Part shown: positions 7,004-12,054 of the stretch, one piece after another | Layout: each line of letters begins with the position of its first letter | How positions within the stretch are numbered: position 1 is the first letter of the stretch | Assembly: GCA_027008885.1 (NCBI GenBank) | Contig: JALVDQ010000167.1 | Coordinates: 1 to 12,054 of the forward strand | DNA: 12,054 nt | Origin: Thiotrichaceae bacterium | GTDB lineage: Bacteria > Pseudomonadota > Gammaproteobacteria > Thiotrichales > Thiotrichaceae | Direction of reading: 5' to 3' | The notes under the pieces: model-generated | Database searches by the model: none | What the model was told of the DNA's origin: nothing | The model's input: the letters and a program-made list of their open reading frames with translations, nothing else | Translations under genes and position numbers: made by a program

Positions 7004-7032
7004 TTTAAAAAATTTCCGATAAATTTCCAATA

Positions 7033-7062
7033 AAAAAGCCGCTACAAACAGCGGCTTTTTTA
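7033..7062 (+). terminator. Rho-independent terminator after the 63-aa gene
   Basis: The stem GCCGCT (7039-7044) pairs with AGCGGC (7051-7056) across loop ACAAAC. It is preceded by six A and followed by six T. This is a classic intrinsic terminator; the A-run also allows some function on the other strand. Confidence 0.92.
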
Positions 7063-7099
7063 TTGCCAGGCAAAACTGAATCCGTTTATCCATAAAAGG

Positions 7100-7127
7100 A
7101 TGACATTTATCTCCTGTCTATTAGAAT
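7100..7127 (+). promoter_or_regulatory. Probable sigma70-type promoter for the DUF805 gene
   Basis: ATGACA (7100-7105), a 16-base spacer and TAGAAT (7122-7127) match the -35 and -10 consensus 5/6 each. This places the start near 7134, about 25 bases before the ATG at 7159, which has an AAGGAG ribosome-binding site. Confidence 0.45.
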
Positions 7128-7158
7128 CACCCATAATAAAAACCCAAGGAGAAAAAAC

Positions 7159-7704
7159 ATGCAACAAGCAAACCCCTATGCTGTTCCAAATGCACCTGTA
7201 GAAGACGTTTATGAAAATCAGGAAACAGCCGATATCAATATTTTTACCCCTAACGGAAGACTCGGACGAGTACGCTACTTTTATTATTCCACGCTGGTCG
7301 GTGTTGTCGGTATGATTGGCATCATGTTGGCTTCCCTGCTAATCAATATCAGCCCGCTTGTTGCCGGAATTATTATCGCAGCCCTTTATATCGCCATGAT
7401 TGTTCTGGGAGTTTTTCTCGCAATCCAGCGCAGCCATGATTTGAATAAATCAGGCTGGTTGAGCCTGCTACTATTAGTCCCCTTTGCATTCCTGTACTTT
7501 TATTTTGCACCAGGCAGCAAAGGCACAAATCACTACGGTGCGCAACCACCCGCCAACTCAAAAGGAGTCATTGCTGGCGCAATTGCCATACCTCTCGTCA
7601 TGATTGTGCTCATGGGGATTCTTTCAGCCATTGCAATACCGTCCTACTCCGAGCGTGCAGGACAGACAGATGCATTAGACATCCAGACCGAAATGGCAAA
7701 ATAA
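7159..7704 (+). CDS. DUF805 inner-membrane protein with pilin-like C-terminal segment
   Basis: This 181-residue integral membrane protein begins with a polar N-terminal region (1-35). The DUF805 signature follows: NGRLGRVRYFYY (32-43), the RSHDLNKSGW motif (91-100) and GTNHYG (122-127). Hydrophobic segments are at about 42-62, 66-90, 98-117 and 136-165. The last one reads GILSAIAIPSYSERAGQ, which resembles the start of mature type IV pilins (GILAAIAIPSYxxY). It lacks the usual short leader with G/FT processing site, because it sits at the end of the protein rather than the start. Function is unknown for the family. The gene has its own promoter-like sequence and stands alone between a terminator and a long gap. 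The domain call is firm; any link to the neighbouring pilus-control genes is speculative. Confidence 0.87.
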   Translation: MQQANPYAVPNAPVEDVYENQETADINIFTPNGRLGRVRYFYYSTLVGVVGMIGIMLASLLINISPLVAGIIIAALYIAMIVLGVFLAIQRSHDLNKSGWLSLLLLVPFAFLYFYFAPGSKGTNHYGAQPPANSKGVIAGAIAIPLVMIVLMGILSAIAIPSYSERAGQTDALDIQTEMAK

Positions 7705-7735
7705 TTAATCACTGCCTGGAGACAGCGCAATAAAT

Positions 7736-7780
7736 TAAGTACCCAAACAAAATTAATTAACAATTTTGGAGGGGTACTTA
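7736..7780. repeat. Large imperfect inverted repeat (19-bp arms)
   Basis: Arm TAAGTACCCAAACAAAATT (7736-7754) matches the reverse complement of 7762-7780 at 16 of 19 positions, with a 7-base loop. It lies 31 bp after the DUF805 stop codon. It could act as a 3' stabiliser or weak terminator, or be a small element remnant. The AAGTACCC core recurs in reverse complement at 8340-8347. Confidence 0.75.
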
Positions 7781-7845
7781 CATAACCACAATGTAGTAGT
7801 AAGTCACAGCCCAGATTAGAGCCAGAAAAAAGATAAATTGAAATA

Positions 7846-7872
7846 TGCCCAGGAAAAATTTTAACCTGGGCA
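7846..7872. repeat. Stem-loop with 8-bp perfect stem
   Basis: TGCCCAGG (7846-7853) pairs with CCTGGGCA (7865-7872) around an AAAAATTTTAA loop. The downstream sequence holds TTTCTTTTT about 8 bases later. It could be a late terminator for the DUF805 transcript, though the T-run is displaced from the stem. Confidence 0.5.
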
Positions 7873-8330
7873 AGTGAAATTTCTTTTTGCAGTCCGTTAA
7901 TTTCATTTTATGTCTTGGTGTATCCATACAATTATTGAGACGACTGTAATATTATATCGTTCATTCAATTTATCCGGATGGATACAATTTATTCAGGATG
8001 GCATAAGATTTAGCCAGGAATAGATAATTATGGTATTTTTTATTCAGGCTCACATTCATTACACATACCTCTTCTTTTATCCTATACGCCTTGCAATTTT
8101 TCAAACAGCAACTTCAGTTAAAATACTTTGGGAAACCTCCATAAAACTCCTGCTAATTTAAGAGTCACTAAAATTACTGTTATCATTAAATGGATGCTGT
8201 TATATTCAACCCACTATTGTTCAGATGCATTATTGATACAGCTGATGCAATACGCTAGGAAATCGTTGAAACTACGATGCTCCCCTCGGAACGGTTTAAA
8301 GCCCGATACTAGCTTCTTTTAATCTGCTTT

Positions 8331-8347
8331 AAGTACGAAGGGTACTT
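8331..8347. repeat. Short hairpin AAGTAC-N5-GTACTT
   Basis: A perfect 6-bp stem with loop GAAGG lies just upstream of a GGGAG ribosome-binding site (8348-8352) and the small frame at 8359. Its GGGTACTT half repeats the motif at 7772-7779. Confidence 0.45.
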
Positions 8348-8358
8348 GGGAGAAATCA

Positions 8359-8478
8359 ATGAAAGCCGCTATAAACGTACAAATACAGACTTGTTATTTT
8401 AAACATCATAATGACATTTTTGTAAAAAAAGGGAGTGTATTAATACGATTAATATCGCTCAGCCAGCTCTCTGTTTAG
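8359..8478 (+). CDS. Possible 39-aa small protein, leader peptide or gene remnant
   Basis: ATG at 8359 follows TTGGGAGAAATCA, a good ribosome-binding site at proper spacing. The frame runs 39 codons to TAG at 8476-8478, ending 20 bp before the cobyrinate diamide synthase start. The product has a central KHHNDIFVKKGSVLIRL stretch. This resembles the VKKGDVLxRL turn of HlyD/biotin-lipoyl-like domains, so a decayed fragment of a membrane-fusion protein is one reading. A leader peptide for the cobalamin operon is another. There is no family evidence for a functional protein. Confidence 0.25.
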   Translation: MKAAINVQIQTCYFKHHNDIFVKKGSVLIRLISLSQLSV

Positions 8479-8498
8479 ATATCAAGTTCTAATCTAAA

Positions 8499-9821
8499 AT
8501 GAAATACACTCTGATTGCAGGGACGCAATCGGGCTGTGGCAAAACATCAATCACGCTTGCAGTCCTCCAGTTTCTCAAGGCAAAGAATAAGTCAGTGCGC
8601 GCCTTTAAAACAGGTCCAGACTTTCTTGACCCTATGTGGCACAAGGCAATTACCCAAAAAACCAGCTATAACCTTGATACCAATATGATCGGGATTGAGC
8701 AAAGCCAGCAAATTATTCAAGATCACCAGGATGCTGAATTTGGTATTGTTGAAGGAGTAATGGGCTTGTTTGACGGGCGTGACGGGGTTGGAGGCAAAGG
8801 CTCAGGTGCGCATCTGGCAAAATCACTGGGGATTCCTGTCTGTCTGGTTATTGATGCCAAAGGCATGGCTGGCTCCGTGGTTCCGTTAGTAAAAGGCTTT
8901 GTGGCTGAAGCCCAAATTGTTGGTTTTGAAATAACGGGAATTATTGCCAACCGCCTTGGCAGTGAAAACCATGCCAGTATTATTCGAGAACTTTTGGCAG
9001 ATTATAAACTCCCCCCGCTCATCGCATGGATGGAAAAAAATGCGCCAACCATGCCAGAAAGGCACTTAGGCTTGCAAATGCCCGAAGAACAGTCCGTGCC
9101 AGATTTTTCACAAGTCTTTCATGCTGATCTGGATTTGTTTACCGCAGCATTATCTGAAAATACAATGCCTGAAAATGCTTTAGGTGATGTTTCTTTGGAT
9201 GAGAAACAAAACAGTAACCTGCAAACAGAACGCTATCTTGAAAACAAAAAAATAGCCATTGCGCGTGATTCGGCTGCCTGCTTCATCTATCAACATAACC
9301 TTGACTGGCTACAAAATCAGGGCGCGACTCTTCAATATTTCTCACCTGTTGCAGGTGACAAAATCCCGGAAGATATTGATGCCATCTGGCTACCCGGTGG
9401 CTACCCAGAATTACATGCAGAAGCCTTGAGCCATTCAAATACCTGGCAATCCCTTACTCAACATATTGATAAAGGCACGCCCTGTCTGGCTGAATGTGGC
9501 GGTATGATGATGCTTGGAGAAGCACTGCTTGATCATGCAAAAAAACACTGGCGAATGGCTGGTATTTTACCAATCCAGTGCCATATGCAAGATCGACTTG
9601 CCTCTTTGGGCTATCGTGAAGACACAGCAACAGGCATTAAAGGGCATGAATACCATCATTCAAAACGTAAAAACCTGCAAGAATTGCCTAAAGCATTTTC
9701 ATTAAGTCGGGGTGATGAAGGTTTGCGTTATAAAAACCTTCGTGCTTCTTACGTTCATTGGTATTTCAGCTCAAACCCCAAAATAGCCGCATCTTTCTTT
9801 TTAAGAGAATCGAATACATGA
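8499..9821 (+). CDS. cobB: Cobyrinate a,c-diamide synthase (CobB/CbiA)
   Basis: This 440-residue cytoplasmic enzyme of cobalamin synthesis amidates the a and c side chains of (hydrogeno/cob)yrinate using ATP and glutamine. The N-terminal synthetase domain opens with the P-loop GTQSGCGKTS (8-17), followed by KTGPDFLDP (37-45) and VEGVMGLFDG (84-93). The C-terminal class I glutaminase-like domain has nucleophile C333 in LAECGGMMMLG, the KGHEYHHS motif (381-388) and a late histidine H420 in ASYVHWYF. Length is normal. The start gives the usual N-terminus directly before the P-loop; no strong ribosome-binding site precedes it, which is unusual for the first gene of an operon. The stop overlaps the next start (ATGA). 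Because the pathway here uses CbiX, the cbiA name is equally apt. Confidence 0.95.
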   Translation: MKYTLIAGTQSGCGKTSITLAVLQFLKAKNKSVRAFKTGPDFLDPMWHKAITQKTSYNLDTNMIGIEQSQQIIQDHQDAEFGIVEGVMGLFDGRDGVGGKGSGAHLAKSLGIPVCLVIDAKGMAGSVVPLVKGFVAEAQIVGFEITGIIANRLGSENHASIIRELLADYKLPPLIAWMEKNAPTMPERHLGLQMPEEQSVPDFSQVFHADLDLFTAALSENTMPENALGDVSLDEKQNSNLQTERYLENKKIAIARDSAACFIYQHNLDWLQNQGATLQYFSPVAGDKIPEDIDAIWLPGGYPELHAEALSHSNTWQSLTQHIDKGTPCLAECGGMMMLGEALLDHAKKHWRMAGILPIQCHMQDRLASLGYREDTATGIKGHEYHHSKRKNLQELPKAFSLSRGDEGLRYKNLRASYVHWYFSSNPKIAASFFLRESNT

Positions 9822-10612
9822 GTAAAAAAGTATGGTTTGTTGGAGCAGGCCCCGGAGACCCGGAACTTATCACCGTAAAAGCCCAAAACCTGATTAAAAC
9901 AGCGGATGCAATTTTATATGCAGGCTCATTAGTGCCTCATGCACTGACTCAATGGAGCAAGCCAGATTGTGTGATACAAGATTCAAAAGGCATGTCACTT
10001 GATGAAATCACCGACTGGCTGATCCAGCAGGCTGAGGATGGCAAAGTTGTGATTCGCCTGCAAACGGGCGATCCATCACTTTATGGCGCCTTGATTGAAA
10101 TGGTGCAGCCATTGGATAAAGCAGGCATAGAAGTTGAAGTGATCCCGGGGATTTCATCTGCGATGGCTGCTGCGGCCGCCGCTGTTGAAAGTTTAACACT
10201 TCCGGAGGTAACGCAAACGGTCATTCTTACAAGGGTTGAAGGGCGCACTCCAATGCCTAAAGGTGAGTCTCTAAAAGAATTGGCAGCGCATCATTCGACG
10301 CTTTGTCTATTTCTCTCAATTACGCTTTTGCATAAAGTGACCAAAGAATTAATAGAGATCGGTTATGCAGAAGACTCCCCTGTAACTGTGGTGCAAAAAG
10401 CCAGTTGGGGAGAACAGGAAAAAATCGTCAAAGGCACACTCAGTACCATTAAAAAGCAATGTCAGACAGAAAAAATAGCATCACAAGCGATGATTATTAT
10501 TAGCCCAACTTTAGGCGCAAGAGATTGGGATACCTTAAAGAAATCCAAATTATATGATGCCAGCTTTACCCACCGGTTTAGAAAAGGCATAACAACAGAG
10601 AGCAGCAAATGA
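9818..10612 (+). CDS. cobM: Precorrin-4 / cobalt-precorrin-4 C11-methyltransferase (CobM/CbiF)
   Basis: This 264-residue SAM-dependent tetrapyrrole methyltransferase methylates C11 of the corrin precursor. Family motifs are VWFVGAGPGDPELITVKAQ at the N-terminus, YAGSLV (CobM/CbiF type), RLQTGDPSLYGA, and VIPGISSAMAAAAA followed by LPEVTQTVILTRVEGRTPMP. The start at 9818 is preferred because it places MSKKVWFVGAGPGDP at the front as in the family and overlaps the cobB stop by ATGA. An upstream in-frame ATG at 9758 would add 20 unrelated residues inside cobB. The stop overlaps the next gene in the same ATGA way, so translation is likely coupled. With a CbiX chelatase next door the substrate is probably the cobalt form, so cbiF may be the better symbol. 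Confidence 0.95.
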   Translation: MSKKVWFVGAGPGDPELITVKAQNLIKTADAILYAGSLVPHALTQWSKPDCVIQDSKGMSLDEITDWLIQQAEDGKVVIRLQTGDPSLYGALIEMVQPLDKAGIEVEVIPGISSAMAAAAAAVESLTLPEVTQTVILTRVEGRTPMPKGESLKELAAHHSTLCLFLSITLLHKVTKELIEIGYAEDSPVTVVQKASWGEQEKIVKGTLSTIKKQCQTEKIASQAMIIISPTLGARDWDTLKKSKLYDASFTHRFRKGITTESSK

Positions 10613-11424
10613 AACAGAATTGTATCTTGTTAATTGGTCATGGCTCGCGTGATCCTGATGGTAACCCACAAATAGAGAAATTTGCAGAACAATGGCGTGA
10701 GCAACATCCAGATTGGCAAATAGAGCTATGCTTTATTGAGTTTGCGGAAATAGAGATTGAACAAGGTCTAAAAAATGCCGCAGAGAAAGGCAAGCGGGTG
10801 ATCGTCGTTCCTCTGGTTTTAAATGCAGCAGGTCATGTGCGGGCTGAAATCCCTCATCATATCGAACATGCCAAAGCACATTATCCTGATACCCAGTTTG
10901 TCTACACTCCACCAATTACGGCGGGAGAGCCAGTGTTTAATATCCTTCAGCGTAAGCTTAATAAAAGTTTTGCTGAACTTGATTATCCTGCTCCCGCCAA
11001 TACAGGCATTATTGTTTTAGGCAGAGGTTCATCAGATCGCAAAGCCAATGGTGAAATTAGTAAAATTGCCCGTTGGTTATTTGAAGAAACACAGCATGAA
11101 CTGGTCGATATTGCTTTCACAGGAGTTACAACGCCAAGGCTTGAAACCGTTGTACAACGTCAGGCAATATTGGGGATGAAACAAATAATTATTCTGCCAA
11201 TGTACCTGTTTGATGGCACCTTGATAAAGCGCATTCAAAGGCAAATAGCGCGCTTACAGCAGCAGTATCCACAAATTGCTTTTGCACAGTCTAGTTATTT
11301 TGGCTTTGAGCCTGAGATATTTGACGTGCTAAATCAGCGTGTTGAAGCGGTTTTACAAAACCATGAAAAAGCAGAGTTTTTGGATATTGATCCTGATGCT
11401 CACCACCACCATCACCACCACTGA
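10609..11424 (+). CDS. cbiX: Sirohydrochlorin cobaltochelatase CbiX, long form with C-terminal heptahistidine tail
   Basis: This 271-residue class II chelatase inserts cobalt into sirohydrochlorin, the committing step of the cobalt-early route. It has two chelatase-like halves. The N half carries LIGHGSRDPDGN (H11) and VPLVLNAAGHVRAEIP (H76), the metal-handling histidines. The C half has VLGRGSSDRKANGE and LPMYLFDG, as in two-domain CbiX proteins where the active site lies in the N half. The protein ends in DPDA followed by seven histidines (11401-11421) and TGA. His-rich tails are known in some CbiX proteins and are thought to bind or store metal, but a pure terminal run like this is striking. 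The start overlaps the cobM stop (ATGA); the next gene starts 24 bp downstream. Confidence 0.94.
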   Translation: MKQNCILLIGHGSRDPDGNPQIEKFAEQWREQHPDWQIELCFIEFAEIEIEQGLKNAAEKGKRVIVVPLVLNAAGHVRAEIPHHIEHAKAHYPDTQFVYTPPITAGEPVFNILQRKLNKSFAELDYPAPANTGIIVLGRGSSDRKANGEISKIARWLFEETQHELVDIAFTGVTTPRLETVVQRQAILGMKQIIILPMYLFDGTLIKRIQRQIARLQQQYPQIAFAQSSYFGFEPEIFDVLNQRVEAVLQNHEKAEFLDIDPDAHHHHHHH

Positions 11425-11448
11425 TTGATAGAAAAACAGAGGTTAACT

Positions 11449-12054
11449 ATGAGTAACAACACCGTTACAGAACAGCTCACTGAAGCAGGACGAAAGATCG
11501 AGCACAGCTCTTTTGATATTGTCACACAAGAAGCAGGTGAACATCACTATAGTGATGATCAATGGCAAATTGTTCGCCGCATGATACATGCCACCGCTGA
11601 TTTTGAATTTAATGGGCTTGCGGAGTTTCATCCTGATGCCATAAACGCAGGCATAGAAGCAATTCGCCAGGGTCGCCCAATTGTTGCCGATGTCGAAATG
11701 ATTTGTGTGGGTTTATCAAAACCACGCTTAAGCCATTTTGGCATAAGCACCCACCAGTTTATTTCAGATGCAGATGTGATTGCAAAAGCACAAGATGAAG
11801 GCACAACACGTGCCGTTCAAGCAATGCGTAAAGCCCAGCAAAAAGGTCTGTTAAACAATGGCATTGTTGGTATTGGTAATGCGCCAACAGCACTCCTGGA
11901 ACTCAAGCGCATGATCGTCGAAGAAGGCGTAAAACCGGCCATTATTATCGGAATGCCTGTTGGCTTTGTCTCAGCCGCAGAATCCAAAGATGCACTGGCA
12001 GAAATTGAAAACATCCCCTGGATTATTTCCCGTGGGCGCAAAGGTGGAACAACG
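11449..12054 (+). CDS. cobH: Precorrin-8X / cobalt-precorrin-8 methylmutase (CobH/CbiC), 3' end cut by the window
   Basis: This enzyme moves a methyl group from C11 to C12 to give hydrogenobyrinate or cobyrinate, the substrate of the first gene of this operon. There are 202 codons in the window and no stop. The last residues, SRGRKGGTT, match the SRGRKGGST-type segment close to the family C-terminus, so only about 8-15 residues should be missing. Conserved features are the VRRMIHATADFEF motif (likely catalytic H47), PIVADVEMICVGL, NGIVGIGNAPTALLEL and GMPVGFVSAAESK. An AGAGG ribosome-binding site lies 6 bases before the ATG at 11449. Either cobH or cbiC applies. Confidence 0.95.
   Translation, partial: MSNNTVTEQLTEAGRKIEHSSFDIVTQEAGEHHYSDDQWQIVRRMIHATADFEFNGLAEFHPDAINAGIEAIRQGRPIVADVEMICVGLSKPRLSHFGISTHQFISDADVIAKAQDEGTTRAVQAMRKAQQKGLLNNGIVGIGNAPTALLELKRMIVEEGVKPAIIIGMPVGFVSAAESKDALAEIENIPWIISRGRKGGTT

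Larger units (their letters stand above)
7705..8498. other. ~794-bp intergenic gap with stem-loops, no convincing long gene
   Basis: No reading frame here resembles a known protein. A 64-codon frame at 8128-8322 has no credible ribosome-binding site or protein-like composition. The gap contains stem-loops at 7736-7780, 7846-7872 and 8331-8347, and a 9-bp inverted repeat TGTATCCAT (7919-7927) / ATGGATACA (7978-7986). Cobalamin-riboswitch-like fragments lie between 8130 and 8313, and a short frame with a good ribosome-binding site at 8359. The last ~140 bp must hold or transmit the promoter of the cobalamin operon. The region may include decayed genes or element remnants. Confidence 0.6.

Noticed and set aside
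8128..8322. 64-codon open frame in the gap before the cobalamin operon
   Set aside because: No ribosome-binding site, no recognisable protein features, and it lies across sequence that looks more like structured RNA or decayed DNA.
11401..11424. The heptahistidine run as vector or tag contamination
   Set aside because: No tag-vector linker (such as an XhoI LE junction) precedes it. The codons are mixed, and the operon continues after 24 bp into a normal methylmutase gene with its own ribosome-binding site.

Overview
The window looks like a moderately AT-rich chromosomal segment from a gammaproteobacterium. It combines a Chp/Pil-type chemotaxis kinase (type IV pilus/twitching control), a DsrC/TusE-family sulfur-relay protein and a cobalt-early (anaerobic-style) cobalamin pathway. 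This mix fits sulfur-oxidising Thiotrichales-like lineages, but that placement is inference from gene content only.

Left region (1-5966): the tail of an upstream gene is followed by a giant ChpA/PilL-like hybrid histidine kinase of 1659 residues. It holds three copies of an unrecognised ~130-residue module, two Hpt domains, the CheA dimerisation, ATPase and CheW domains, and a C-terminal receiver. Next comes a 60-bp near-perfect palindrome, then a response regulator with a degenerate N-terminal domain and an intact receiver. These genes probably form one phosphorelay controlling pilus motility.

Middle region (5967-7704): a 241-bp MITE-like element with 20-bp terminal inverted repeats and a TA target duplication separates the regulator from a convergent DsrC-family gene. 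That protein has lost both signature C-terminal cysteines. An extra copy of the palindrome half-arm abuts the MITE and runs into the stop codon of the DsrC-like gene. Divergent from that gene is a 63-residue acidic protein of unknown function with a clear intrinsic terminator. A DUF805 membrane protein follows, whose last membrane segment resembles a type IV pilin N-terminus.

Gap (7705-8498): about 800 bp with no convincing long gene. It contains several stem-loops, a 39-codon reading frame with a good ribosome-binding site, and a stretch carrying scattered elements reminiscent of a cobalamin riboswitch.

Right region (8499-12054): a tight cobalamin operon encoding cobyrinate a,c-diamide synthase, precorrin-4 methyltransferase, the CbiX cobaltochelatase (ending in a natural seven-histidine tail) and precorrin-8X methylmutase, which is cut by the window end. 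The first three genes are joined by ATGA stop/start overlaps, which suggests translational coupling. No clearly novel defence or mobile system is visible. The most unusual items are the repeated module in the kinase, the palindrome/MITE arrangement, and the cysteine-less DsrC homologue.
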